The translations under genes were made by a program, and so were the position numbers. DNA of 64,000 nucleotides from Ricinus communis. Its lineage: Eukaryota; Streptophyta; Magnoliopsida; Malpighiales; Euphorbiaceae. The stretch spans positions 20,415,888 through 20,479,887 of the forward strand of contig NC_063260.1 of the NCBI RefSeq assembly GCF_019578655.1, read 5' to 3'. Below the pieces are notes generated by a model. It did no database searches. It was not told the DNA's origin and worked only from the letters and a program-made list of their open reading frames with translations. Positions 13,651 through 25,483 of the stretch are shown in pieces; the first letter of the stretch is position 1; every line of letters begins with the position of its first letter.

Positions 13651-14343
13651 TTTTGAAAGAAAAATAAATTTAACAATAAAAATGATATTTTTAACTTTTT
13701 TTTTGAGTATTTATGAAAGGATGCCTTTAATTGTATCATCTTTTGAAAGCGTACGTAATATAAACTTTCTTGAATTTGAAGGTAATTAACAAAATCGTAA
13801 AATTAACTGACCTTGAGAAAACTATATTTCATGGTTCCGTAAAATAAAAAATCACATGATTTCAAAACTCAACCAAGCAAGAGGGAATTTAGCATAAGTT
13901 TTTTTTTTTTGATAGATATGCATAAAGGAAAAGGCTAAGAAATGAAGGTTCTTGCAAGAATTGCGCTTTAAGAGAATACACGAACTCCAATATTTTTCTT
14001 TAGGTCTGAAACCAAATTCTAGTTGAATATCATCCAGTTTTATGATATTTACTTGCCAAATTATACATCTCAAGTGTAAGTGTAGCTGGTTAGAGAAACA
14101 TGTGTTGAAAATTTTACTTTCCGAAGTTCACTAGGCAGATGCATAATTAATGAAAATTTTATACATTGTACAATATCCGAATACAACACAAACTTCCTTC
14201 TAGCATTCTGTTGCTTAATTTTTGCAACTCTGGGAGCCAAAACCATTTCCCTCTCCATTCCCTCACTGAAAAACAGCAAAAGGGGATGATTAAGGACACA
14301 ACTGTACTCTCAGCAAGTCACAAGAAAGTAGAAACTAAAGGTC

Positions 14344-14613
14344 TTAATTCTGAAAGACCGAAAAAGATCTTTGAACCCTTCTGGGAAAGTACTTGGAGTT
14401 GGTCGCGACAGGGGCCGCAGCAGAAGCAGAAGCAGCATTAGTGCTAGCAGAAGCAGGTGATGTAGGCGCAGAAGCAAGAGAATTGCTTGGGCTAACATCT
14501 CTCTCCTCTTCATTAATTGTATCCAACATCTTTGATGCTCTACGCCTGATGACACTAATATATTGTGGTGGTGCAACCTCCGTAATGAACCTTGCTATGC
14601 GTGAATTTGCCAT
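14344..14613 (-). CDS. Small conserved-looking plant protein, 89 aa, function unknown
   Basis: An intronless frame of 90 codons. The ATG at 14613 is the first on the minus strand in this frame; the upstream in-frame codon is TTG. The N-terminal half is ordered-looking: MANSRIARF, then EVAPPQYISVIRRR, then KMLDTINEEE. The middle is low-complexity Ser/Ala/Pro. The end returns to a basic, apparently conserved motif, KYFPRRVQRSFSVF. I recall similar short proteins in other dicots but cannot assign a function. The coding case rests on GC-rich codon use within AT-rich DNA, plus a TATA box 140 bp upstream (14751-14757). The gene at 21463 shares the APP..I.V...LxTIxEEE core and may be a divergent paralogue. 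The basic C-terminus could bind nucleic acid or protein; that is speculation. Confidence 0.72.
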   Translation of the reverse strand: MANSRIARFITEVAPPQYISVIRRRASKMLDTINEEERDVSPSNSLASAPTSPASASTNAASASAAAPVATNSKYFPRRVQRSFSVFQN

Positions 14614-14750
14614 TATTTTCAAGTATTTTTGTAACAGCTATCTTAGGAAGAGAAAGAATAGCTGAAAGATAAGAACCCAGGAAGGATAAGTGTATGTAGC
14701 AGAAGAAGGCTTGATTTGGGATGAGCATGAGGTAAAGCTATGGGCGATAA

Positions 14751-14757
14751 TTATATA
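14751..14757 (-). promoter_or_regulatory. TATA box of the 89-aa small-protein gene
   Basis: TATATAA on the minus strand, about 140 bp upstream of the ATG at 14613. This predicts a leader of roughly 100 nt. Confidence 0.5.
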
Positions 14758-15673
14758 GGGTCATGTTTAGGCCTAAACTGAGTCACTGGTCCTAATCGAG
14801 AGAGTCTCGGTTGAAATGAAATATTTATCAGTTAGTGCCGCCACCCACTTTTGGTATTAATTGCGTAGCCTTGATGCTTCCACGATAGGTATAGCAGATA
14901 ATGCGTCACATGTTGTGTGGAAAATTGAATTACCTAAAAAGAGATGGTTTTGTTACGATCAATAGCTTCCAATTTTGCACTTTTCGTTTCCCCTGTGGAT
15001 TGATTTGTTGCGGTGGAAACGAGAATCCCCTTTAATTTTCTAAATACTTACTTAATACTCGAGAAAAAATATTTCTACCCTGGTTTGAATAGAGACGCTA
15101 ACTGAAGAAATATTTCCGTCTCTTCAGGGAAGAAAGGGTCATGTTTGGCTGGCTGGAAAATCTGTTGCATAGAAGGATAAGTACAACTTAGTTCTTTACC
15201 ATTTGAATTTAACGCCGCCATTTTTGACTCCTGCACCGACCATAAAAGCTACGTATAAACTCAGAGAAGGAAATATCAGAAAACAATTCACCTGGAATTT
15301 CTGCTATGTTAATGATTGGGATGTAACCCGAAATTAGGAATTAGAAACTGGTCCTTGAAACAAGCTTCTTAAAAGAAAAAGACAAAGACAAAGCAATAGA
15401 ATAAGTTTATGCAAATCATTGCTTGATAACAAAAAGGAAATTCCCACATATAGCTTCTTTTCACTAACTCAATACTAAGATTAATAAGTTAAAGTCAGTT
15501 AATGCTTGATATGTACTTGTGGAACTAAGTTCTTTTTTCTTTTCTGTTATAAAACTTCTCTTTTCTAAGTTTGTAGGTTAATACAGCAATAACGAGAATT
15601 GAAACCTTATATATAGTAGAAACCATTTTAGTACAATAAGTTTTCTATGTGAATTAACCATATATAGTAAAAT
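14758..15673. other. Intergenic, nothing recognised
   Basis: Moderately AT-rich sequence upstream of the small-protein gene. Its proximal part presumably includes promoter sequence. No open frame, repeat or RNA gene was recognised. Confidence 0.6.
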
Positions 15674-17126
15674 TAGGAGTGCGAACGAGCCGAACTGAAC
15701 CTTTCAATGTTCAGGTTTGGCTCGTAAAAATTTAACTAAGCTCGAGCTCAATAATTTTTTTATGTTTTAGAGCTCGAGCTCAGCTCATTGTAATTTTGAT
15801 ATGTTAGGGTCGGTTTAAGCTCAGCTCGTAATTAGCTCGATAGTATATATAAAAGAGTCGAACTCGAGCTCTGCTCGTTATTAGCTTTGTATATATATAA
15901 ACGAGCTCAGCTTGAGCTCAGCTTGAATTCAAGCTCGTAAACAAGCTTGATTTTACCAAAATATGTAGCTTATAAATAAACTATACATGAAAATAAAAAA
16001 TATATATAAATTCAGAAATTAAAATAATTAAATCAAATTTTTTACAAAAAAAAAATAAAAAATTCAACAAACTCCATAGGACTCTATCTCAAATTCGGTC
16101 TAAATTCATAATTCGGTAAGGACTAGGAATACAAACGAGTTGAGCCTAGCTTCATAAGCTTCACATTAAGTATATTACAAAAAAAAATTTACTCATGTTA
16201 ATATATAATAGTTCTTACTCCAGTACCTTTCTTTTATCAGTTAGACTGTAATATCTTTTATATTAATTTATAAAGTTCTTACTCTATTTACAAGCTTCAC
16301 ATTAAGCATATTGCAAAAATATTTACTCATGCTTTGTTAATTTATAAATATATAGACTATAATTTTTAAATATTTTTAAAGATTTACATAATATGTATTT
16401 GTTTATTCAACGCTAAACCTACGTAATTTTATAGTAATATCTTTAAGCATTTACATAATATATACTTATTTATTCAATACTAAAACTATATAGTTTTATA
16501 GTAAAGCTACATAGTTTATGTTGATTTAACTTATGTTGATTTAAGTTAACTGTATTATACACAAAACTATATTATTGTTTTCATACATAGATTTTATTTT
16601 ATATCTACTTAAATTAATTTATGACAAAAAAATAATTTGTAAGACATTAATAATAATTAAATATATATAACTAAATGCCAACTTAATTAATAATTTTATT
16701 AACACTTGCTTATGTAATTTAAAATTATTTAATTAGAATATTCATAATTAAAATCTAATTTATTAGTATATATTGTTATTTTAACATAATAAAAGTTTAG
16801 TTCTTATGATTTATTTATTAATTAAAATATATTATTTATTTATTTATTTATTTATTGAGCTAATGCATGAGCTAATTCGTGAGCTTTTTAAACGAGTCAG
16901 CTCGGGAGCTCTTTAAATGAACTAGCTCGCAAATCCCATAACGAGTCCGTGCGAATTCATTAAACGAGTCAGCTCGTAAACTCAGACGAACATAACACTA
17001 CTAAATTCAAGCTCAGCTTGTTAATAAATGAGTTCGAAAATAAAATTCGAACTCAGTTTGTTTAATTTGATGAACAAACTCGAACAAATCTTTACCGATC
17101 TGAGCTCGCTGGCAGCTACAGCGCTA
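15674..17126. mobile_element. Non-autonomous hAT-like DNA transposon, 1453 bp
   Basis: Both ends are packed with AGCTCG / GAGCTC / GAGCC motifs (15690-15960 and 16855-17115), while the ~900-bp centre is AT-rich and non-coding. The left terminus begins TAGGAGTGCGAACGAGC; the right terminus, read inward on the other strand, begins TAGCGCTGTAGCTGCCAGC. The inverted repeat is therefore imperfect. Flanking 8-mers are AGTAAAAT (15666-15673) and AGTAAAGT (17127-17134), a 7/8 match fitting the 8-bp target duplication of hAT elements. Clustered subterminal motifs are known transposase-binding arrays in Ac/Ds-type elements. No transposase remains, so it would need one supplied in trans. Confidence 0.75.
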
Positions 17127-17134
17127 AGTAAAGT

Positions 17135-20100
17135 AATGTTTAGTAGACTATGTTTTCTTGGTTTTGCATTAACTTTGAGCATTCATGCACACTTGGAATA
17201 TTAGTGGGTGGGTTCACAAAAATGCCACTTGGAGGTTGAAGTAGAACTTGTTCTCGTAACAACCAGCAATAGCCATTATCTGAATCGATTATGGATAAAA
17301 TTGCCATGATTAAATGCAAATTCGGCACCATTTTCAGTAACAGTTTGGACTTGTCTTATGTTCATGATTATAGTCACAAAATCTTGGTTAAGACTGAATC
17401 AAGTGATTGAGAATCTAGTTGCATCTAAATATCTGTGTTTTTATTAGGCGGTTACAGAAACATATATAAAATATCTACACATAAAGTGTTTACAATTTTC
17501 ATTCAATTCGACCATTGCAATTTGACGTGTATGTTTTATCATTTGATATTCACAATTAACTTTTTAATTTTTTTGATTTTTATAATTGCACTTTTATCAC
17601 ATGAGCACTTAAATTATTATTATTTTGATGAATAACAATTAATTAATAATTAAACCAGGAAAAATTTAGCACGATATTACCAACTAAGCCCGGATAAAAT
17701 AGATCCATCCAGATACAACCAACCTATCTTAGATTAATTAATCAAATTCGAATCCAATTTGAGAATTTGCAGACGCGGAGGGGGCAAAAAAACAAGACCT
17801 ACTCGATCCACTATTAGTTTTATTGAAGATCACATGTATATAAAGAAGCCATGGCATGACATTGATGCCCCAATGGATACGGATGATATCTTATTATACT
17901 CATTTCACTATACTACGATTATTCAGTATCATTTGAATTTGTTTTTTTTCCTTTGAGACAAATCCCAGAAATTTCATTGCCCTCTTATCCATGGCAATAA
18001 CCAGTCACAAATTGAGCAGCCAAGGACCACAACTTTAAGAGTCTAATTTTCCACCTTTTCTCCAGCTCAATTCAAACTTTTTTTAGGATCTTTCTTTGTT
18101 CTTTCAGCTTTACATATTCTATCTCACATGGGCATCCATTGGCAGAAGTGTAATTGATTGTGTTTGATCAAAGAAGACAATAGGCCGGCAAGACCAGAAA
18201 GCAATATGTGTATTAATATGGATAAAGACTCTTAAAGTGACTACGTGTTTGTGTTAGGGTTTCATCAATTCGAAAAGTTTGAATTTTGATGGCATAAATT
18301 TATGCATGCATGTTGCATTTCTTGGAGAGGTATATATGCACATGCTATACCAGAAATGACGTTTGCCTTTCATAATCACAAATTCAGTATTTAGGTAACC
18401 CTATTGGCTTGATAGCTCTCTCATTTTGTAAATTTTTACCCTCTAATTATTAATAAAATAAACCTCTGATTATCAGAGAAAAGCATCAGGTTGCCAATTT
18501 GTTTTTTTTTTTTTAAATTTACCTAACTGGTTATTAATTTGTTGTTGTATACATTTGAGTTTGAGCCTTTATTACTTAAGTTGGGATGTGTAGCTACAAT
18601 TAGGTTAAAATGCTTCTTATTCCATATTTCTGAACAAGTAAAGTAAAAAAAATTATTATTTTTATTAAACACTAACTTTGGCTATTGTCAATCTTATCCA
18701 GATAATGATGATTTGATGCTCACTGTAATAACCCAAAGAAAACCCTAATTTGGATTTGATGATGAGCATGCATATATGGCAGACAAAAGCGCAGATCATG
18801 ATATTGACGATGCCTTGCCAAAGACAAGTGTAACCTTTTCTCGATGACAAGAATACGGAAGCTTTTAAACATGGAAAAGGAGATGTCTTCACTTTTCAGT
18901 TTTGCCTGAAATATTAGGTTATTCAGATGGTCACATGGATATAAATTCTGACAGTGCCATTACTTTCCTTTTAATGCTTTGAAAGAAGAAGAAGAAAATA
19001 AAAACCAAATTGTGCACTAAAAGGCATCATTTGGCATATAGCATTGAATCTTCTAACTCATGTTAATTTCTTACGCTTTTATTATTAATCAAGCTGAGGC
19101 CAAAGCATCGGTTCTAAAATGCAATGCGTTCGCAGGAAGCAATTGAAGGCTTATTCCATCGTCGTTGGGTATAATAAAAAAAGAGATTAATGGAGAGTGG
19201 ATGAAGAGAAACCTCTCAGCTCAAGCATGTAGTGGCTGTACATATAATTTCTTGTACAAGGAAAATCCTGTTCTATATACAACATAAATGTTTTGAAATC
19301 TTTTGTAAAAGAATGAATATAGGATAATATGGTACAATATTTATAACAACATTCTTAATCTTCTTAGAGCATTGTTCAGTGCCGCCATGTCCACCAGGAC
19401 CACCTCTAACTCTGCCCCTCCGAGAAAAGACATCACGCCCCAGATGTGCGCAAAAATGGTCACATCCTATGCACCGTGTCAATTAGGGCGACAATTTGCA
19501 ACTCGCCTAATGAGTTCAAAAGTATGCTTTTTAAGTGGACTGCCAATTAATTTAATAATGCATGTCCATGAGGGGCCGCTATATTATATGATGATAACTA
19601 AACGATTGTTTATTTCCACAACCATAAAAGTATTAGCGTTTGATAATTGGAATGAGATTTTTTCGTAATCCATTTCTTGAGGGAATAATTTTCCATACTT
19701 ATAAAAATCAACTAAACAAAATAAAATAATAAATTATTACACACGTGCCTAATGCTAAATTAAATTAAATTCTCATTTCTTAGCAAACCAACAACGTTTA
19801 AACATTATCATTCTCATTTATATTCCTTTCCAATCTCGTCTTTCTTTTTTGTTGTTGTTTTCATTCTTGAACCAAAAGAATGCTAAATACAACAAAATAA
19901 TGATCGATAATCAGTAAATAAATAATGAGAGCACAGAATAATCGTCTAGTCGTTTGTGCATTTGAAGAAGCCATATTATATTAATTAGGGAGAATGACCC
20001 AGAAAAGTGCAGGTTCGATTTTTGCATTTTAAGTCATAAAGTAGAAGGGCATTTTCTACTTGCTTTCAATTCAAAGGCCCCATAGTCATAAATCTCATTG

Positions 20101-21380
20101 CACTAATCATTTGGTAGCTAAACCCTATGGCCTGTAGTTGCACTATCTCTATTTTAATCTATGTAGATCATTTGAACTCCATTTACTCAAAGAAATATTA
20201 CTCCCACACCATTTTCGTTTTAAATAAGCCTTGCTATTAGATAGCATTTTTTTCTTTTGTTTGGGTGGTTTTATCAGAATTGTGATGGAATGAATCATGA
20301 AATCTGAATTAAATTTTATATTAATCGCGTTAATTATTATCATTAACTGTCTTCATTCTTTTTATCGCATTTTATTAGAAGCTTGTACAGGAAGCAGATA
20401 GTTTTAAGGATTGTTTTAGATGAATGGATAAGTTCAGCAAATAGTGAGCATTTTGCATTTTATTTCCTTGTTTGCTACAGTGCAGACTTCTGTCGGTCCC
20501 TCTTTCTTTGTACTGTTAGGCGGGTAAAAGTCTTTTCTCCCAGTCTCTGATCAGTATGAACTAATTATTTTGTATTACAGGATTTTCTACATTTTGGTTT
20601 TAGTAACAACAACATCCTATTTCTTGATTCTAGAAAAAAAAAATCCTACTAAAATATTATATGATATTGTACTAATATGCATTTTATAAACTCAAAATTT
20701 TATGATAAAGTATGAAATTGTATTAAATTCGTGATTTTTTTTTTCAAAATCAACATAGATTAATGAACTTGGTATATATTAATAAACATAGAACTATGAA
20801 ATCAAGTAATGTATTTAGTGAATAAGATTGAATATTAGCACAAGCTAATTGAATTTATGCAAATGTAGTTTTAATTATACGAATTTAGTCCAGCAGTACA
20901 CTCCTTTCTATATAGTTTATACATGTGTATATGTTGTTGATTATTATCAAGGCTTAAGCTATGCTGAGGTAGAGTGGTATCTTCTTTTTCCATGATTCTA
21001 AATTCAATAGACAGAAAAAAAAAATATAAGATATCAAAAAGTGATTAAACAAAAAGCTTTTTTTTTTTTTTGTTATTGAAAAATTAAATGATTTTAATGA
21101 CTTTTTTTTTCAATTGGTACCTTTCATATTCGAAATTCTTAGTGTAAAATCTTTATCTTAGCCCAGTTAATAAATAAAAATATCAGCTTAGTATGAAATG
21201 CTAGAATTGAATTATGATATCACATAATTAATTATATTATTATGTTGTTAATTTTACAGGTAAAAAATATATTAACAGAGGTTGGATGGCCTACCAAAAG
21301 CCAAAACCGCAAACCCTATCTATGAATGGCATTGTTGTGAATAGAAGAAAACACGGGGACATTGTAGTTATCATAACTTC
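17135..21380. other. Intergenic, no supported gene; one GC-rich island at 19370-19490
   Basis: Mostly AT-rich. At 19370-19490 a GC-rich patch is open in several frames on both strands. One minus-strand frame ends with a hydrophobic stretch containing HIWGVMSFLGGAE, preceded by a possible 3' splice site (TGCATAG). A plus-strand frame is also open. I could not match either to a family. It could be the last exon of an unrecognised gene or a relic. Short frames at 18665-18892 (minus) and 17759-17956 (plus) have no family resemblance. Confidence 0.4.
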
Positions 21381-21388
21381 TATATAAA
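21381..21388 (+). promoter_or_regulatory. TATA box of the 112-aa small-protein gene
   Basis: TATATAAA, 75 bp upstream of the ATG at 21463. The spacing allows a short 5' leader of about 45-50 nt. Confidence 0.5.
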
Positions 21389-21462
21389 GCAAATAGTAAA
21401 TGGAATTCGGTGAGCACAAGCCAGAAGATTCCCACTTTAATGCTTAGTATATACGTAGAAAC

Positions 21463-21801
21463 ATGGCAAGAAGTCAATCAACCATAATAACATGCTCAAC
21501 CTCTACCTCTACCTCTATGCAACCAAGTCTTCTTCTGCCCAAGATTCAACATCCCAAGCCCTCACTCAAGACGCCATTCTCCGCTATTGCACCGCCCCGC
21601 TTTATCAGAGTCTTTAAAGTACATATTCAGACAACCTTGGAAACAATTTATGAAGAAGAAAAAGAAGAAGAGGAATGCATGGACATGAGTCAGACAACTT
21701 CTTCGTCTTCATCGATCTTGTCTAGTCAGTCTACTTGTTTCTTGTTACAGGGTCAAATGCCTTTGTTGTCTTATAGTAGTCATAGCATGGGGTGTGCTTA
21801 A
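21463..21801 (+). CDS. Small plant protein, 112 aa, function unknown, related to the 14.3-kb gene
   Basis: An intronless frame of 113 codons starting at the first ATG after a well-placed TATA box. The protein starts MARS, has a Ser/Thr-rich segment, then a core AIAPPRFIRVF followed by TTLETIYEEE (about residues 42-65), an acidic run and a Ser-rich tail ending MGCA. The core aligns with EVAPPQYISVI...MLDTINEEE of the protein at 14344-14613, with similar spacing. Both are intronless and short, and they lie on opposite strands about 7 kb apart. This suggests an old local duplication or two members of a small plant-specific family. No enzymatic motif, signal peptide or membrane segment is visible. 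Function unknown. Confidence 0.65.
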   Translation: MARSQSTIITCSTSTSTSMQPSLLLPKIQHPKPSLKTPFSAIAPPRFIRVFKVHIQTTLETIYEEEKEEEECMDMSQTTSSSSSILSSQSTCFLLQGQMPLLSYSSHSMGCA

Positions 21802-24420
21802 GCAGCCACTCTTATGGGACAAAATCCATGAAATACTTATCCCACAGTAGTACTCATGGTTTTTGTTGGAGAAGTTAATTTTATTTTAATTAATTGCGTA
21901 ATTTCGAAAATAGATTGCTTGAGAGTTGAGAGTATCTATTCCAAACTCAAGTAAATTTTGTTAGGTTCTTTATTGAGTTTTCTCAGGTGTAGAGACTATT
22001 AACTAAGTTGTAACGATAATCATATAGTTTTGAATCAAAATGGAAGATTTCTTTTATTTTTGTTTTATTATTATTTTTTTTTGTGGAAGAGAAAAAACTA
22101 TTCCAAATTGATAACTTCAAATAGTTATTATCATTTTTATTTGAAAAAGAAAAAGGTAATTTCCTATATATAATTGTTCCTCAAACTTGCAAATAACATT
22201 TTGCCGATTAAGAAAAATAAATCAACTTTCTACTAAAGGAGAAAGCTTTGTTTTCATGAATATTTGTTAAAGTACTTGTGTTGAATTATAACACATTCAA
22301 ATGGTGGACAAGTTCACCAGATTGTCGTCATCATTTGCTTTATCATGATTCTAGTGGCTCAAAAGAATTACATTCGGAGATGTCCTCCTGCTCTTTGTAA
22401 TGTTTCTTTTCTATTTTAATATTATTAAGGACTAAAGTAACAATGAAAAGTCTATTGATGTGCCAAACTAAGTCCACATATCAAATATTTTAACACGTGT
22501 TAATAATTTTGACATGCAAATGTAGTAATTTTGGTATTGATTAATAATTCTACCATATAGAGATAGTGAAAATGTAACTTCTTTGTTCATTCATCAACTA
22601 ATAAACTGATTTTTTTTAATTAAATAATAATTGTAATTCTTAGAAATATTATCTTAGTTCTTTTTGTTGTGCAATAATTTCTAATTTTAAAAACAATATA
22701 TTAATTACATGTTTAGTATTAGTTGTAACTGGTAATTTGATTAACAAATGATTCTTATACTTATTATATTAATACAATTTTGAAACATCTAAAAATTTAT
22801 TTCATAAAATTATTTATGATATGATGTGCGGATACCCTAATAATTTAGTTAAAATGAAAAATTGAGAACACAGTTCTTTTCCTTCTCTATGTTATTTTTC
22901 AAAAAGAAAATGTGCATTTCTACCCTTAATGTTTTATGCGAGAAGCATATTAATCCTTAAAACTATTATTTAGTGCAATCATACTTTTAATCTTTAAAAA
23001 AGTTATAATTTAAACCCTTACTTATAACAGAAAAGATAACACTATTAGTTAGAGATGACATGGCTAATAAAATAATATGTATTTTTAATTAATTAAATAA
23101 AAATACATTTCAACGTTAGAAAAATCTTTTTCCCCTTAATAAAAAGATTGGGATTGATTGCATGCATGGACTAGTTTTTTCTCTAACCATGGACCACAAG
23201 CTGGAGGTGAGGGAGCTAATGGCTGCTTTGAAACAATATATTTGGGATTATTTACAGCATTAGCCATGGGATGACGTAGGTATGAGGAGAGAGAAAGAGA
23301 TTTTTTTAAATGAAACGGAGGAGATTGTCTATGGCCTTCATGGATGTAATTGTCCTATCCAGAACTTATCATCATCTTTTCTTTTCTTTTTTTAATAATT
23401 TCCTTAACGACCTCGAGGATGGGGAATTTAGAATTTTGTTAAGCCAAGTCATCGTCATCTCAGCATGAATAGATTAATTTGAAAGAGAACTTTTTGTGAA
23501 AATATTTTTAAATTAATAAAATATATATTTCTTTAGATATTATTATTTTATTTATTTTTTTAAATTTACAGTGCAATTACTTTTTAGCTGTTTATCAAAA
23601 AATAACCAAAAAAAATTAAAAATTTAAATAACCATATTTTTAATATTTCAATTCAGTAAAAATAGGAAAAAATACCCATAAATTTAATAAAAATTTCAAA
23701 AAAATGGGAAGTTTTGTTATTTTTCAAAAAATATATAGTTTTAGGATTCGGATCTCATGAATGCTATCATTTATAACTTAATTAACAACATTCACTTCAG
23801 GAAATTAAAAGAGCAAAGCTACATATGGTACTGCTACCTATTTGTCACATTTGATGGGCTTATTATCATACTATTTAGTACTTTGGACCATATGCCGTAT
23901 ATTGAATTTCATATTAAATAGCATAACAAATAAGGAAATCACATACATACAAGATCTCTTATTTTCTAATCAAAATAAGAGTCACATGCCCAGTGATATT
24001 TGATTGCAAAGAGAAAAAAGCCACTAGAATAATAAACGTACAAAATGACAAATAATCCATCAGTTGGGCGCATTTTGGCATGAAAATGACATTTATCACA
24101 CAGCATAAACACATATATATATTTATTATTTTCTTAACAAAATATTCTTCAAAATTTTACTTCATGAACAATTTTCTTGAGATAATATTATATTTATATA
24201 TATTCCCCTGATAAGTAGTAGAAAGTTTATTTATTATTTTACAAAAATCTAAAGCAGAGGAGTTCTGTCTGCATGCATAAGGGATATCATATATGGGACA
24301 ATTCACTTTCTCTTTTTTTTTTTTTTTTTAAAAGAAACACCTCTGGACAATTTCCTTTTCAATGATAAACACTTCGTCTCTACCACAATATATATGTTTT
24401 TCATTCAACATATATATTAA
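21802..24420. other. Intergenic, nothing recognised
   Basis: AT-rich DNA downstream of the small-protein gene. No frame with coding character and no RNA gene was seen. An RY-like GCATGCATG element lies near 23160. Confidence 0.6.
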
Positions 24421-25024
24421 AGCCTGTTTAATAAAGACATAAAAAATAACAAATGATAGTTGATTTAGTTCTAATCAGTTGCTGATTGTATCATCTCTAT
24501 TTGAGAATATTGTTGATAGCTGATAGCTAATTTTATTTTATTTATTTATTTATTTGGATACTATTATCTTTATTAAAATTTATTAATAATAATTTATTTT
24601 AAATTGATATTATATAATTAAATTTTTATATTTTATAATATTATACTTAATAGTTAAATAATTATAATATTTATAGTTATGGTATTACAATTAAAAAATT
24701 TATTAGTAGAATTTCAATTAAATTTCTACTTTTAAAATAACTTTTATAAATATTTTTAAAAATAAATACAATTAAGTTAAGAAATTTAACTATAATATTT
24801 TTAATTATTATAAATTATTTTTATTAATTTATATCATTAAATATAATATAATATAATAAAATATATTTAACGATAAATTAGACCTTCAATAGTCATTTAA
24901 CATATTAACAACAACTGCTAATAAAATTTTAACAAATGGTTTAATTTATTAGGCATTGATTATTAGCCACCAGCTAGTCGCTACCAACTACTAGTTGCAT
25001 TAATCAGCCGAACTAAACAAATCT
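24421..25024. mobile_element. Probable MITE (about 604 bp) with imperfect terminal inverted repeats
   Basis: The left end AGCCTGTTTAATAAAG and the inverse of the right end AGATTTGTTTAGTTCGG pair over their first dozen bases (AG..TGTTTA.T), a pattern seen in plant MITEs. The second 15-20 bp inward also show related GCTGAT / ATCAGC motifs. The centre is AT-rich and non-coding. The flanks are simple TA-rich sequence, so no target duplication can be called. The boundaries are approximate. Confidence 0.45.
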
Positions 25025-25193
25025 TATATATAAATATACTTTAAAGAAAGTGTTATTTTATATATTTTCTAATTTAACTAAAAAAATGATTACAGGTTAG
25101 TTTATCATTGTTCTTATATTTTTCAGTTCTGTTTTCTAACACTTGCCCCCAATTTGTATAGCACACTCTAATTTTGGGTAATATTATAACTTC

Positions 25194-25201
25194 TATAAAA
25201 A
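25194..25201 (+). promoter_or_regulatory. TATA box upstream of the 42-aa ORF
   Basis: TATAAAAA about 150 bp upstream of the ATG at 25355, in the same layout as the other small genes of this stretch. Confidence 0.35.
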
Positions 25202-25354
25202 GGAAATATTTCATGTTACTTGACTATATAAAATGTCGATCGAATTGCTCACCAATTCCTTTCTTTGTTATCAAGCAATGTATTAAAATGTTACGAAATT
25301 CAAGCGCATATTTAAGTTCAATAAATCAAACTTTCCCTGCATCTAGCTGGGAAA

Positions 25355-25483
25355 ATGGTGAAGGAAGTAAGAAGAATGAAAGAAGAGGAAGAGGTAGCAC
25401 CAGCCCTTCTCATATCTTGTAAAAAATATTCGCCTTGTCCTAAATTGGATCTGAAAGATTTGATGTTGAACCAAGAAGGATGA
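25355..25483 (+). CDS. Candidate small protein, 42 aa, unknown
   Basis: A short frame from the ATG at 25355 to TGA at 25481-25483. It encodes a charged peptide with a KEEEEVAPALLISCKKY segment and two cysteines, with no signal peptide. Support is contextual: a TATA box 150 bp upstream, a purine-rich GC-balanced coding stretch within AT-rich DNA, and an AATAAA-type poly(A) signal about 45 bp after the stop (25530-25535). The peptide is too short for the reading frame alone to be convincing. I do not recognise the family. It could instead be part of a non-coding transcript. Confidence 0.35.
   Translation: MVKEVRRMKEEEEVAPALLISCKKYSPCPKLDLKDLMLNQEG

Noticed and set aside
15690..15960. Repeated GAGCTC motifs as a CRISPR-like or satellite array
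   Set aside because: Spacing is irregular, there are no uniform spacers, and the motifs lie symmetrically at both ends of an element with an 8-bp target duplication.
17759..17956. 65-aa plus-strand frame
   Set aside because: No upstream promoter signal, no conserved motif and ordinary AT-rich composition.
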